64,000 bases of DNA from Lunularia cruciata. Its lineage: Eukaryota > Streptophyta > Marchantiopsida > Lunulariales > Lunulariaceae. Of the stretch, positions 35,175 to 49,352 are shown piece after piece; position 1 is the first letter of the stretch; each line of letters begins with the position of its first letter. Under the pieces are notes generated by a model. It saw nothing but the letters and a program-made list of their open reading frames with translations. It was not told where the DNA came from and made no database searches. The position numbers and the translations under genes are program-made. Location of the stretch: contig OX419758.1 in NCBI GenBank assembly GCA_948567375.1, positions 5,027,001 to 5,091,000 on the forward strand. Reading direction: 5' to 3'.

Positions 35175-36230
35175 AAATAAGTTTTTAAAGTAAATAAAAA
35201 TGATAAAATTATGTATATAATATCAACTAAAAGATGAAATGAAATAGTAAAATTTTGATTCTTATCCATTGTGTATTTATAAAATTATTAATTTAATTCT
35301 TTATGATTATATTTATAAAGGAATTTGAACCATATAAAATTATCCTCTACTTTTCAAGTTTTAACAAAATATAATTCATTCTATAATAGTTTCAAAGAAC
35401 ATTTCTCACCTATTCGAATTTTACTTGAGAAAATTTCTCAATGTATTATTAATGTTTCGATTTCTGAAGTATGTTCATATGTTACCCGTAGTTAATCGCT
35501 TGCAAATGAGGGGGTTTAGTTACTCAAGAGCTTCCACTCTCCCCCCTTCCTCCCTAACAAGCACTGTTTGTCTTCTATCCAAATGAATTTTTTTTATTAT
35601 TTTAACTAGAGCAAATATTTATATCTTATTTTGAGAAGATGTATCTAAGAAATTTGAAGTCTGTTTGAGAAAAATAACAAAGATGGATAAATAAATAGAA
35701 AATAAACAGAAAATAAAAAAATAAAAAGATCTTATGTTGGTACATCCATCTATTAGATTCCAGATCTTTTATTTTAGTTAGCTCTATTTGCCTGTTCATA
35801 TACCAACATCATTATGCCTAATAATCATGCATAACATCAAAAAGAAGCTATTAATAGTTCTTTTTTATATCAATAGTCTCATTTTTTATTTTATTTAATT
35901 ATTTTTTATATTTATATAATAAACTAAAAAAAGAAATGATAAAATTATATTTATTCTTACAAGTTAGGAAAGTATAAAAGTACAACTTGCCCTTTCCTTA
36001 AGCTAATTTTTGTGGTATTTGCTGTCATGGCAGATTGAATTAACCACTTAACTCAAATAAGATAATATTCTTCATCTGATTATTTACATAGCAAATTATT
36101 ATAGCCGTATGTTGACTCATGCTTTTTGATGCTAGAAGAGAACATAACTTTTACAAACTACACTCTTCTTTTACATGATGCATATAATGTTTATAAATGA
36201 TATTCATTAAGTGACTTAATTGACTTAATT
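35175..36230. other. AT-rich spacer
   Basis: Very AT-rich, with no coding signal and no repeat family recognised. Confidence 0.5.
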
Positions 36231-36643
36231 TATAAAAGACCCAAGATCAAGGAGAGAAATAGTAAAGAATAGAAGATCACATTGGTATATTTGAATGAGT
36301 GAAACTCCAAATGCCTAGCATGAACTTTGGCTTTGGTATTTAGAGAGAGCATACAAGGGTCTTGAGAAGCTTCTCAAGAAGCTTCCTTGAGCCGCTTTCT
36401 TGGAATGCAAGCCAAGTTAACCAGGAAGCTTCAAGAAGTTTCCTTCTAAAAATCACCTACTTGGCATGCAAGCTAAGCTACTTGGAAGTTTCTAGAATCT
36501 ATCTAGTTGGGGTGGAAGCTAAGCTAGCCAAGAAGCTTCCCAAGAAACTTCATAGATACTTTTGGAATATTCTAGGTTAATTTAGCCTATTCATTACTTT
36601 GTTAGTCCTAATTAACTTCATCACTAAACTCCATATTGCTAAA
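36231..36643 (-). mobile_element. Chromovirus LTR, decayed, minus orientation
   Basis: Matches the LTRs at 734-1238 and 4588-5012: TATAAAAGACC at the left (for TGTAAAAGACC), the AAGCTTC-rich centre, and CTCCATATTGCTA at the right (for CTCCATATTGTTACA). Both terminal dinucleotides are mutated. It is the 3' LTR of chromovirus 3. Confidence 0.8.
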
Positions 36644-36659
36644 CCCCACCACTAGTTGG

Positions 36660-39600
36660 TGACGGCCTCGTCGCTAGTGAAGTTTCAAACTCCTAGATGA
36701 TATTTGTGCATTTTGGAGATGAGAAAAAGGATCCCATATGGCATCATGAAAAGAATACCCTTTCCAAAGGACCTTGTACTCCGTATGTTGGCGGCAGCCT
36801 TGTTGGATGTGATGACATGTAAGGATATGATCAACTTTGTACTCCTCATGATCATTCATAGGATTTGAGGAGTAGGAGGTTGGACACAAGAGGAAATAGA
36901 AGGGTTAGGAATAAAGGGTTTCAACTTGGAAACGTGAAAGATAGGATGGATGTGCATATGACAAGGCAAGGCAAGGCAAGTCAATAAGCACAAGAGAGAT
37001 GATTTGGGTGACATCAAAGGGTCCTATCCAATTAGAGGTGAGTTTACAAACTTGGGTATCAAGTGGGAGGGGTAGGTTACTAGAGGAGAGCATGACCTTA
37101 TTGCAAACTTGAAAGGTGAGATCACGATGATGTGGTATGCATATTGTTTTTGACGATTCTAAGCAACAAGGAGATGAGATTTGGCTTGTTGGAGGGATTG
37201 TGATATAGTGGTCAAGAAGGTGGAAGTATAAGGGATATGAGATGGAGTAGGAAGAGCAAGAAGAGAATCTGGAACAAGTGGATCTTGGCCAAAGTTGAGA
37301 AAGAAAGGAGAGAATCCAATGCTTTCATGTTTAGAATTATTGTATGCAAACTCTACAGTTGCAAGACATTCATCCCAATTGGTATGGTGGATGTTGACAA
37401 AGGCATGAAGCATATCCTCCGAGGTACAATTTGCACGATCAGTTTTTCCATCAGTTTGAGGATGATAGGCCATGGACAAAGCAAGCTTGGTGCCAAGTAT
37501 CTAGAAGAGTGCTTGCCAGAATTTTCGAGCAAATCAAGGATCACAATTGGAGATGAGTACACAAGGCATCCCATGATACTTGAAGACAATGTTGAAGTAG
37601 ATCTACACCAAGGTTGGAGCATCCACGGTATCAACATGCTAAATGGATTTGCTTACTAAGCTTATCCACAAACACCACAATTGCTATATGACCTTGCTTT
37701 GTCTTGGGTAAGGATATGATGAGATCCAAGCTCACATGTTTTCATCAAGCAGATGGAATGGGGAGTGGTCAAAGGAATCCACTTGGTTTTTGGTTACTAG
37801 CCTTGTCGCATTGGCAGTTCTCACACAATCGGATAAACTCTCAAACATCTTGTGTCATGTTGGGCCACCACCATTGGTGTTGGAGAGTACCTACCGTCTT
37901 ATCCACACCCAAGAGACCAACGATTGGTAAATCATGGGCTTCTTGGAGGCGCACAAGTCAAAGATCAGCCTTGGATGGAACATAAGTCTGGTTCTCACAG
38001 AATAGAAGGCCTTCCTTGTAGGAGAAGTGTTTTACTCCTTGTCACATGCAACAAGATAACCTTGTATCATCTGAAAGAAAAAGGTCCTGTTTTAAAGTTA
38101 TCTTAAACTCAATTTGGACTTTGGAATCAATTGATACCGTCATAATTGCCATCTTGATGAAGGGAAGAGACTTTAAATTAGGTCGTTGTGATAGGGCATC
38201 AAGGATGACATAGAACCAACCAGATTTGTACTCAAGTTTGATGTAAATCAATTTTAGTTGCTCCTCCCATCTATGATGTCAACTTTTCATGTGTTCCAAG
38301 TGTAATGTCTGCAACAATGGTTTTTGATCAGTTTGCATGATCACTTGTTTCCCCAAGAGATAATATCTCCATACCTTGGTGGCATATACCTTTAAAAGTT
38401 GTTCTTGATCTCAAGTAGAGTAATTCCTTTCAGTTGTATTTAGTCGGTGAGACACAAAGGCAATGAGGTGCAATCTATTTGGGAATTCTTGCTGCAACAT
38501 GGCTCCAATTGCAAAGTTAGAAGCATCAAAATCAACCACGCAAGGTAGTGGATAATATAGTTGCAGAATGGCTCCTAAAGACACCATATATTTCAGATTT
38601 TAGAATCTTCTTCATGCTTGGTGGTCCACTAAAAGCTCAAGTTCTTCCACAAGAGATCAATCAATGGTGTGGCAACATGAGCATAATAGAGGATGAACCG
38701 TCAATAAAAGCTAGCCAATCCATTAAGTGCACGTACTTCTATAGCATCCTTTGGAGTAGGCTAATCAATAATGGCCTTGATTTTCTCCTCTTCCATCTTT
38801 TCCTCTGATAAGATCTTGTGACCTAAAGAGGTAACTTTCTTTTGCCAAAAGACACACTTCAACTTCTTTTTATAAAATTTCCACAATTGAAGTCATCTTA
38901 GGACTTCTCGCATATGATTCACGTGTTCTACCTTTATCTTGCTATGGATTAAGATATCATCCAAGAATACCACCATGTACTGATCTAATATCCATCTAAT
39001 ACCCAATGCATCTGATCCATGAAGACTATTGGAGCATTAGTGAGTCCAAAAGGTAGAACTCTCTACTCAAAATGCCCATACCTTGTGCCAAAGGTAGTCT
39101 TTTGCACACTTCCCTATCAATGGGGATTTGACAATAGCAGCTGCAAATATCCAACTTGGAGAAGTATTGTGCTCCACTCAATTGATCAACAAAGTCACCA
39201 ATTTGATGCAAGGGATATTCATTCTTCATTGTTTGTTTATTGAGGCCATGGTAGTCAATACAGAAATGAAGTCCTCTATCCTTCTTTGGAAAAAATAGTA
39301 CCAATGCTCCCCAAGAAGATGTACTATGTTGTATGAAATCCTTCTCCAACTACTCCGTAAGTGTTGTTTGCAACTCCTCTAACTCCTTTGGTGAGAGCTG
39401 ATAGATTGGTCTACCCATTAGAGTGCTCTTTGGCAATAACTCAATCTTGAAGGGCATACCACAATTGGAGTGTAGTCCCTTGGGTAGATCATCCAAAAAT
39501 ACATCTATAAACTCTTGAACTATTTGATCAACCATTTCTTGATGAGGTTCTTGACTCTCCTCAGATTCTCCTTGTGCAATCTGCTTGATACACACTGCAA

Positions 39601-39990
39601 AAGTAGACTTATCCTCCTCCAAAGCTTGCTCTATGGCTTCTTCACTAACAAACTTCCCATCCAAGGACTCATCTTCCTTCAAATCTTACTCTATGGCTAC
39701 CGTCCCAGCAAACATCCTATCCTAGGACTGACTATTCTTAGGTGTCTTACTCAGAGGTACCAGACAACTTAATTAGAAATTCCTACCTTGATGTTGTACT
39801 TGAATTTGTCATCAGTCCAATCAAATTGAACCTTATGATGTTCAAACAAAGGTAGACCTAGAATGATATCATAGTGTAGAGGTGCCACTACAAACCTCAT
39901 ACACTCCAGTTACTCTTTCCCAATCTTGAAGGTAATAGGATACAAGGTACAAAATGCAGAACTCTTTCTACCATCTGCCATCATCTAATA
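36660..39990 (-). pseudogene. Chromovirus 3: pol (protease end to chromodomain), decayed
   Basis: Minus strand, in order from the right: protease remnant and charged linker (39350-39850, with 'DESLDGKFVSEEAIEQALEE'), RT start (39026-39349, 'STSSWGALVLFFPKKD', 'FSKLDICS'), more RT about 38600-39020 including a recognisable FLDD region near 38965-38985, RNase H (about 38100-38500), integrase zinc region and core (37160-38080, 'YHPQTDGKTDRANCTSEDML'), C-terminal domain (36905-37093) and chromodomain (36674-36889, 'EEYKVDHILTCHHIQQ', 'YKVLWKGYSFHDA'). Stops and frameshifts occur in every block. No 5' LTR or gag is seen to the right. Confidence 0.82.
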
Positions 39991-40790
39991 CTTCTAGGAC
40001 AAGAGAACTCTCCAAGAGAGAAAATACTATTTCACACTCAATACTCTAATGCCCCAAAGGAGCATCTCATCTTTATTATATAGCAGAGAGGATCCCCTCA
40101 AAGGAAGCTCCACCCTTGGATTAAATACATGGATTGGTGATATGTCAGTGAGCTCATCTTTGGATTAGTTGTTTGGATGGGTGATATGCCAAATCCTCAT
40201 CCTATCTAGTTGGTCAAATGGGTTTGACCAAAGGGAATCTTCCTTTAGGGAGCTCAAAATTGTATGGGTTAGGTACCATTGGAAAGCTCTCAATGAGAAA
40301 AATCATAGGGAGGAGAATGCAAGTGTTTTTTATTCTTGAGAGGGAAGAATCCCTTCATTTTTGAGGCCTAATTCATCCGTTTAGGCCTCCAAAATTGGCT
40401 CTAAGGTTTTCAAGCTATTTTTGGCTTTTTCTCTATTAGTAGAAGTATTCTTTTGGTGATACCTCTATCTCATCTTCTTAGCCCATTGTACACAACACCT
40501 TTCTAGATGTTACCATGCCAATTTTCACCTCTAGATTATATGTCTAGCTACTTGTATTACATACGTCCTCCCTTTTAAGACACAATGTCATTGTGCAAAG
40601 TTGCTACTCAAAATATTGAACTAACACTAGTGCGTTGCTCAAGTTGACTGTTGGTTCTCATGGTTGCCTCATATGGTGAGTACACTTTCCAATGGACTAG
40701 ATATTTCACGAGCCAATGGTGTGTACCACAAATGCATTTTTGGAGAAAACATTTGACCTCATACTCCTCCGCTTCATCAACAAGTGTTGG
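39991..40790. other. Unassigned, between two gypsy remnants
   Basis: No coding signal recognised. It may be further decayed retroelement DNA. Confidence 0.4.
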
Positions 40791-41900
40791 ACAAGGTCAA
40801 CTTTCTTGGATGGAAGAGAAGTGGGGTGGCCGGGGAGCATATTGGCATAATAAGGAAACATGAAACACCGGGTGGATCTTCATATGTGGTAGTAGCTCAA
40901 GGTGATAGGCCACGACATTGATGCAACAAAGGATGGAGAAAGGTCCAATAAAACAAGGTCTAAGCTTATGAGGACTAACTAACTTGAGGTTGGTGGTTGA
41001 CAACTAGACTTGATCTCCCACATTGAACTCCATGTGTTGGCGGTGTGCATATATGTATTGCTTTTGCCAATTTTGGGTGATTTGCAACTTGTGCTTGGCA
41101 TTCTCTACACCATGTTGGATTCTAGAAACAAAAGTGTTGACAACATCAACCTTGGTAGCCACTGGACAGACCTTCATCAAGCTTGAAGGTGTGAAAGGAT
41201 GTTCTCCATACATGAGGAAGATAAGTGTGCCTTGTGTGGAGGTATTCACTAAATTTTTGTAAGCAAATTCCACCAGTGGGAGTAAGGTGTCCATAAATAC
41301 TCTCTTGCTCATCTAAAGTAAAGCCCCAAAGCATGTCCTCAATAGTGCAATTCACCATCTCCGTTTGTCTATTTGTCTGTGGATGGTAAGCTTTGGATAT
41401 GGCCAATTTGGTTTTGAAGAACCCAAAGAGTATTCTCCAAAACAAACTAGTGAATTGAGCCTCTATTTATGATGAGCGCTTGAGATAAGCCATGATAGGA
41501 AAAGATTGCATCTAAGTAAAATTGAGCTAGTTGCGGGGCACTCACATCCTTGGTGGTAGGACGTACATGATCATTTTGCTGAGTTGGCCAACAAAGACTA
41601 TGATGAAGTCAAACCCAAAGGTGGTCTAGGGCAATTTACAACCAGATCCATGCTTACATATTCTCAATGTTGTGTAGGAGTGGGGAGAGGTTGGAAGAGT
41701 CATGCGGGAGCTTGATTAGAAGCCTTATTTTGTTGATAAAGTAAGTAACACCAAACATATTCCATCACATTGTGCTCATCTTGAGCCAATAGTAATGGCG
41801 TTTGACCGCATCCAAGGTCTTGTCCACTCCAACATTGTTATGTTGTGGTTTGTGTAGCCCATGAAAAAGTAAATTGGTGTGGTTTAAGTTAGCCTACTCT
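40791..41900 (-). pseudogene. Another Ty3/gypsy integrase remnant
   Basis: Minus strand. At about 41800-41870 lies a zinc-region-like 'GVDKTLDAVKRHYYW'. At 41290-41445 'AISKAYHPQTNRQTEMVN' with the integrase Glu still present, then 'LVEFAYKNLVNTSTQGTLIFLMYGEHPF' (41004-41312), and the C-terminal domain 'KLVSPHKLRPCFIGPFSIL' with 'HPVFHVSLL' (40797-41003). The sequence differs clearly from the chromovirus copies here, so it is a second gypsy lineage. No chromodomain is seen after it. Confidence 0.75.
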
Positions 41901-43958
41901 ATCTTTACAGAAGTAAAGATGGAGTAGGTTGTATGATAGATTCCATGATTGAGCTATTTCCATGTGAGCAATCTATGTACATGTATACAATTGGCCCTCT
42001 GTATTATGGTCTTGTATTCTTTGAGTGCTCTTATGTATATAGGTGGTGGAGAGTTGAATGGAAGGTGTGTTTTAGTTGGAGGACTCCTGAGGGGGAGTAG
42101 GATGTTGAGAGTGAGAGTTGTAGCAGAGCATGGAGGCCGGACATTAGAAAGAGCAATTGAATAGGAGATGTCCCATACTCCCAAATCCTTTTCTCATTAG
42201 GCTTTAGATTCTACACCATAATGGATTACGGGATTGAATGGGGGCACATTTTGAGGATTCACAAAGTCAATGATGGAAAACCCAGATCCTATTGTCCTTC
42301 TGATTACTTATAAGCAAGTTTGGGACTTGAAAATCTATGTGCTCTTGTAATTGGAGAATGATGAGTTTCAAAGTGTATTTGTGGGGTCCACTTGTCAAGA
42401 AGTGAAGAGGCTAAATGACAAAATTGCAAGAGATTGGGTTCCAAGGAAAAAGTTGGGAGTTTTTCAACCATGGAGGGAGTTTGGGGAGGACATTCAAAGA
42501 TTCAAGACCACGTTTAGAGAGAAGAGCTGACCGGCTATAATTTGGAGACTAATATTAAGTGATTTGAGTCAATTCTTTGGGAGAATGATCAATTGAATCA
42601 AGGAGGGTAAAATTTCTACCCAAGAGCACAACATAAGTGATTAAAGGAGCTTCATGAGACATTTTCATGATTTTTCAGTTAGGTTAGAGAGTTCACCAGC
42701 GTTCTTGTATTGTTGAGCTCAAGAAATTTTAGGGTTTAATCAATTTCAAATCAGATCTGGCCAATTGAAGTTGGAGCTTTGGAAAGTGAGGAGTTGGAGG
42801 TGAGATGCTAATTAGGTTTGAAGTTTTGGTCACTCTTGAAGTTGTGGTCCAAATCACCTTGTGAAAATTTCCAATATTTTTGGTGGCTAAGGTTTGTACT
42901 TTATGCAAAGGTTTCATGTGAATTCCTCAAATGGAAAATTTAGAGTCTTGGAGCAAATATACTTGGGTCTATAGAGCTCACAAGTTAGCCTAGCTCAAGA
43001 ATTGATCCATATCTAGAATTTGGGGTTGGATTAGGGTACTAAACTTAACAGAATGCACAACTAGCTATTGTGAAAATTTTGGTTAACTTTGGGTCTATGG
43101 AGAATGAGAGATGATGCAACAAACTCTACTGAAAATACTATTGCAAGCTCGGTAGAGCATTTCTATCTTTTATCACTTCATGTAGGATTTGATTGACTTC
43201 CTAAAAGACCACAAGATTGCCTACAAGTCCTTGTCTATTTTAGGATGCCTCACCCCAAACCTCAAACATTAGGATGCCAACTCAAAAGATAGACATAATG
43301 GGTAAATAAAAAATTCTCTATGGGAACCTCCTATTTCTCGCAAGATACAATGATTGTGAAAACACGGTGTTTCATGACAAGTTGTATCAAATGAAGAAAT
43401 GGCACCACATGCACAATGTTTGGGGTTTTAATGTGAAATAGTACCAAGTGGAGGATGATTCTTTTTATCCAAGTGCAAAGCAATGTATTTTGCATGGAAA
43501 ATTTTAATCTTGGCAAAAAAGTACACAATTGACAAGGACCGCATCCCAAAAAAATCCTATTAGGAACCCAAGTCATTCAAGCTTGTTCAAAAAAGAAGGT
43601 ATAAACTCAACCATTGAGAAAAGTGATTGTGGGAAATCAAGCTAGCAACAAAGAATCACCTATGGGAATGCAATTGCAAAGATAGATACTTAAAGTTAGT
43701 GAATGCATGCAAAATGATCAAAAATTCACTAGAAGGTTAATTTGGGGAGCTCTTTTGGACCATTTGGATCAAATAAGAAGAGAAATAAAATTCTAATGCT
43801 CATAAATTCTGGATTTATGCAGAAAAATATTGAGCACACAAAGTTTTACCCACAATCCTTTTGGGATGAATTGTTTTTATCAATTACACTATTACACTAA
43901 GGGTTTAATTGTCAAAATAATCTATAATTGAATTATAATCTAAATTGTCATTCTCAAC
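41901..43958. other. AT-rich unassigned DNA
   Basis: Contains only short, stop-broken frames on both strands. A plus-strand stretch near 42270-42540 reads a few tens of residues between stops but resembles nothing I recognise. Probably old retroelement DNA. Confidence 0.4.
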
Positions 43959-43974
43959 ATGCATGATCATCTTC

Positions 43975-46037
43975 AAGTAAAATGTGACCGTGTGTGATAG
44001 CAAGAAGGATGAGAAGACCTCATCAAGCCATACAAGGAAAAGACAAACGGGGTAAAATGGGGCTAAGCTCCAATAATATTGGTAAGAGGAATCCATCCTA
44101 CAAGACCTAAGATATCTAAGCTATACAAATCATATGGTCTAGAAACAACTCAAGCATCCAAAGAAGTATCACCTAGTGTGCTTGCTCTCTTATGGATTGT
44201 ATTAGCCAATGCTCTTTATAGAGCAATGGACACATATTGCCTAAAATATGTGGTGAAATAGCATAGTGACAATGATACCTACCTCCTAACATCTTGAATG
44301 ATATGCTCTTTGGCACTCCCCAACAAAAGTGTCAAATGTTGCATCTATTGCTCCATATAACTCCAAGGCTAGAGAACAAAGAGGTTACCTCATTGCTTAC
44401 TCCTATACTTGGAGACCTTGTATGTTGACACTTTACTTGCTACCTATCTCATAGTATGGATGATCTGTCCTCCAGCAGTACATCACATATAGGGTCTATA
44501 ACCACAATATCCGCTACTATCACATGGATCTTGATCCAAGTATAAGTCTGCCCTAACTCATGTTAACTACAAAGCATACCAATGCTTTCTCCAAGCAAGC
44601 TCTCTTGTGTCATGGCAAACATTATATCCCTTATAGGATTGTGGCTATCCTTTATCTTCCAAAAGGACACCATGTCATATGGACCATTGTAGCATTTAAT
44701 GTAGAACCACACTCATAAGTGAGTAATGAAGATGCAAATGGGTGAATGAAACCTAGGCAAAACCTCATCTCTATAAAGAAAGTACTTGGTGCAAGTTGAA
44801 ATTCCCAAATGCATGGTCAATCTAGGATCCAAGGGCCTGCATCCTTGCCAAAGCAAGAACAAAGACATGCTCTAGTAGCACAAAGAATGGATGAGTCAAC
44901 TAAGAAAAAATGTAATGTATGTTGAAGGAAGACTACAAACATTTGGTCCAATCTAAGGAAGGATGGAAGGTCATCTCAAGCCCATGGAGATATATCATCT
45001 TTCATCTATTGCAATAACACTTGGAGTGAAAAAGATCCTTCCTACACCTTGGTCACTTATGTCTCCAAGACTAGCCTATCAACAACCAAAATTTGGGAGG
45101 AAGGTAGAGGTGCTAAGAGAGCCCAACTACCCAAAAATGCTATAGGTATTATCTCTTCCATAGATAGTAGGCCTACCCCTCTGCACAAGATTGGTAGAGA
45201 TGTTTGTCTATGTGCCAAATCCTTGATTGCACACTCAAATGTCCTTGGTCCAATGATATCACCAAAGATATCCATATCCTTTTATCAAACACTCTCAAAT
45301 GTGATAAGAAGGTCAGAGAAGGAGGAATCATGCAAAGAAGGTAGGTCAGTCTTTGAGTAATACTAGAGGAGAGTATACCAAATGCCATTTGTGGATCTCC
45401 TAATAAAGAGAGGTCATCTACATGAAGAATATCCTCTATAAGGGCTGTGGCTAGGATGTGAGTGAAAAATTTCTTAGATACTTTTAGCACTCCAAAAATA
45501 CATATGCTATCTATAGATATGATACATCCCTCTAGAAGCTAGAGGTGAGGAAGAATACCTAAAGGGGACCATGCTCTACACTTTGACACCTTAACTCCCA
45601 AGCCTACAAGATGAAGCTTGGTAATCAAGTGGTCAAAGGCCTACCTTATCTGATCTACAAGGCCCATGATGTGTGTATTGTCTATCCAAGAGGGGAGAAC
45701 ATAACCTAGCATGGCCAAAATAGTAGATAAGAGGGCTCAAAAATGAGCCATGGCAAATAAATGTTCCCTTAAAGGATCTTCCTATTTTGTACCAATGACC
45801 AACTCTAAGACAATGACTCCCTCTTATGAGAAGCCATGTTGGTAATAAAGGGAAGAAATAGAGCCATAGAAAAACTACATGGAAGGATTGAGACTCATCA
45901 AGGATCCACCGGCTTCACTAAGCCCTCTATAGATAGATGCACGTGAGAAGTTAGAAACATTCTCAACATCCACCAAAAGGACAACCCACCCTAGGTAGAT
46001 ATCTAGGACTGCTCTAATGCTTAGAGATATATCCTCA
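43975..46037 (-). mobile_element. REL-endo non-LTR retrotransposon, old 5'-truncated copy
   Basis: Colinear with the full copy from the 3' end (hairpin at 44059-44071) through the endonuclease, the 'ILHVDDLSLLGDPQMAFGIL' region (about 45270-45440), the active-site region and motif B ('EDPL...LFAMAHF', about 45730-45800), ending within RT near 46037. It is much more diverged and poorer in CpG than the 9-14 kb copies, with many stops. At the codon homologous to the in-frame TAG of the other copies it has TAA (about 44663-44668). Flanking ATGCATGATCATCTTC (43959-43974) and ATGCATGTAATCATCTTC (46038-46055) form a diverged target duplication. Confidence 0.85.
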
Positions 46038-46055
46038 ATGCATGTAATCATCTTC

Positions 46056-46515
46056 TATGAAAATAAACTGATGTTTTTTCTTTGACAAGTTTTGGCTATT
46101 TTCTTACCCATAACAATATTACCTTTAACCTTTTATTAAATAAATGGTCCTATACTTGAGTAGTACTTGTAAATATATGGAAAATTCAAAAATCTAAGTC
46201 AATAATATTTATGGGTACCCATAGAAATATTTATAGTAATTCCACTCTACCCATAGAATCCTATAAATTTCTCAATTGAAAACCCCCTATGGTTACAAGA
46301 TATGCAAGGAGGTCCTCTATTTTATATAGTAGCACCTCCCATAATCCAATAAAGGTTAACGGATCATGATTTTCAAAACACATAAAATTGTATGGTCTAT
46401 GGGAGGTCTTGTAGACCATAAGCCTAAAAAATTAGCCCAAATATTTGAATCCAATAAGAAATTAATCTAAACTGAAATTTTTAAATTTCAGTTTTAAATT
46501 TTTAAATTTAAATTT
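46056..46515. other. AT-rich spacer
   Basis: No coding signal or repeat recognised. Confidence 0.4.
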
Positions 46516-46564
46516 TTATGGCTTTATTGTGAATAGAATAAAATTTAGATATGTAACTATATGG

Positions 46565-46795
46565 AAAATTTTACATGAGTTGCCTCTCACCCAGAAACTC
46601 CAAAACTGAAACCCTAATATCAATGGCATGACTGTCATTAGGAGCATAGCATAGAACAGACAAGAGGACCACTTGTATGAACCAAAGGTAAACTCCAAGC
46701 CAAAAGAGGAAGGAGTCCACCAATATGAGGTCCTTTTCAACAACTCCAAGAGTAGCATGTAGCATATACTCTTAAGATGGCATCTAACCATACAA
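46565..46795 (-). repeat. Second copy of the unknown 18.7-kb fragment
   Basis: Minus-strand sequence homologous to about 18750-18965. Its best frame (46571-46765) reads 'ATLGVVEKDLILVDSFLFWL' and continues into a hydrophobic stretch that could be one membrane span. The two copies need frame changes to align along the full length. Function unknown. Confidence 0.55.
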
Positions 46796-49352
46796 GAGCG
46801 TAGTTCAAATAAAAATGTTATGGGTTCTTTATGAGATCTGTAAATATTTTATTTATGGGTATTGAAAATAAAAGGTTCAAAAGTGAATCGTTTACATTTT
46901 TTATTTATGGATACAGGAAAGAAAAAATTGAAACATCTATATTAGGAGTTTCACTTCTGGAAATTACTGGAGGTGTATCGATCTGGTAAGCCTCTCATAA
47001 ATTTTTGGGCAGGTCGTCTAAACCAAATGAGGCTATTCAGGAATGGATTCATAACATTTTAGGGTTGGTATTTACTTATTTGTTGGTGCAAATTTCAACC
47101 TACATTTTATGTCGATATGGTCTATTGGACCTCCGTTAACCCATACAAATTTATCAGTCATGAAAATCATGACCCATTAACTTTTAAGTATTATGGAGGT
47201 TCTCCCATAAAATTCAAGTACCTCTTTCCACACCCTATAAGAATTTATGGGATGTTTCATAGATCTCCCATATATAAATTTACGTATGCCAAAAACCTTA
47301 AAGTGAAACCCTCTATTGTAGGGAAATCATAGAAATTATGGGCCATTTCATAATCCCTTGATTTTTTGATGGGTTAGAGACAACTGAGTGGTTACAAGTC
47401 TGATTAGATGATAATAGTAATGAGGATTTAATAACGCATATAATGAACTAGAGTTTTCTATGTGTCATAACATCATGACATAATGAAAAAATCTATGACA
47501 AACATTCTCATTGAGGAGGCATCACTAATATTTGAATTCCCTTTTGTATGCTTTCTCAAAGGACAAGGATCTCTAGAAATCTACTTCATGGTTTTGTGAA
47601 ATACAAGGATCTCTAGGTTATGTGTTTTGGTAGTTATGTATATTTCTTTCAAATCCAAAATTGAAATCTAATTCCCTTGTAAAAATGTGTTCACTAAAAT
47701 TGAAGATGAGTACAAAAATTAAACATGATCATGGAAAGATGGAAAGTGTTATGTAAATCTCTGACATGCAATGCATTGACTCTTTAAGAGAAATTTTGTA
47801 ATTTTGAGTCACTATGCAAACTTTGAGATTTCTTGAAATTTTAGATTTGTGGAAGGATAAGGAACTTTCACTACCAAGATGAGGAAGATGTTCATCCTAA
47901 AGATGAGATCAAAGTAGTTTCTCCTTCATTGTTTCCTTATTCATTATTCAATTTTGTTGGATTTGAAATTCTTTTGGAATATGTATTAAAGGAAAAGGAG
48001 ACTTGATGGATCTCAAAGAATTAATAGTGACTAAATAGAAGGGAGGAAAAGAGTTTTAGAATGATCTTCTCTTATTATGCATAGACTTTTGATTATTTAA
48101 ATAACTAAAACATTTCAAACATATTCATGGAGGTAGTACTAAAAAACCTATACAAAAGCATACAATTTTCAACCACATAGCCAATTATCTAATGAATTTT
48201 GGAAAGGGATTCATGAGTCTATGAATGGCAAGAAATTCAAGGAAATTTAGTTTTGGGCCGGGCCAAGATGATGAAATGGGAGAAATCCATGAGGACAAAG
48301 AACAAATGATTGGAAAAGATTCTCCTCTCTCATTTGCAATCACATTTCTTGGTAGTGTTCCTAGTACCCAAGACCCATATGTTCTATTTTTGCAAGGTGT
48401 AGAAGAATACACTTAAGGGATAAATTTTCTTGAAGAGTAGAGTAGATCTTACTTATTTGTCACACCATGTAGATTTGCAAATTCACACCATGATGCAGAT
48501 TCACACCATCAAAATATATTGCAAATCGCTAGGGCATTTGGAGTATGTTCCGCTATCACAAGTGTATTCTTAATCTGAATATATTCCTACATCATATTTT
48601 TCTCATGAGATTCCTTTTGCACAAGCCATACCATTAGGAAAGGAATTGAAATGGGCTAAAGCTCCACCAACAAAAGAAGAAACTGCAAACCAATACAAAG
48701 AAGAGCATGACAAAGAGGAAGAATAGGAACCTGAATCTAGGAAAATGAAAAGGATTGCACATAGGAAGATGACACCTTTATTTACCATTGCAACATGTTT
48801 GCAAGATCTTTCCAATCATACAAAAATGAGTCCTTGGAATCCAAGGAAAGATACAGATTGGCCAAAATTGAAGCACAAAAAATGGCAAAGATAGAGCAAA
48901 TTTGAGTGAAAGCTGAAGTGGAAAAAGGTTTAGGTACAAGAAGATGAGATCAAAGGTAAAGAGACTCTATATAAAAGTGAGGGAATCAGAAAATTAGAAG
49001 CATACTAAATCAAAATGCTTCCACTCAATGATCTTGGAGTTAACTAGGTCCTAAAAGACATAAGATGAAATAAAATTATGATGAGTATGCTTAGTGAGAG
49101 ACTCTCAAGCTCCCAAAGCTCTAGGATTGGGAGTAAAAATTGCAACATTGATCCAAAACTTGCAATATCTGATTACCCTAGCAATTTGAATAGTGACTTC
49201 AATTTACTCTAATTTCATAAATAGACTTTGGATTCAGCTCCAATTGATTGGAGTTTGTAACTCAAGCAAATGATTATATATAAAGTTTGTTCATAAATTT
49301 TTTTTAGGAAGGTGAATATATAAATGTTGTTGCCTCTAAAATTTTATGGACT
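46796..49352. other. AT-rich DNA with scattered short frames
   Basis: A plus-strand frame at 48225-48416 continues through stops to about 48960 with Lys/Glu-rich reading. It may be an old element ORF but is not recognisable. The rest looks non-coding. Confidence 0.35.

Noticed and set aside
34961..35269. Minus-strand 102-residue ORF with a long Tyr-Ile repeat
   Set aside because: It is the translation of the (TA)n microsatellite and has no other protein character.
48185..48960. A gene for a Lys/Glu-rich protein on the plus strand
   Set aside because: Many stops, low complexity and no recognisable domain; possibly an old element ORF, but nothing supports a call.
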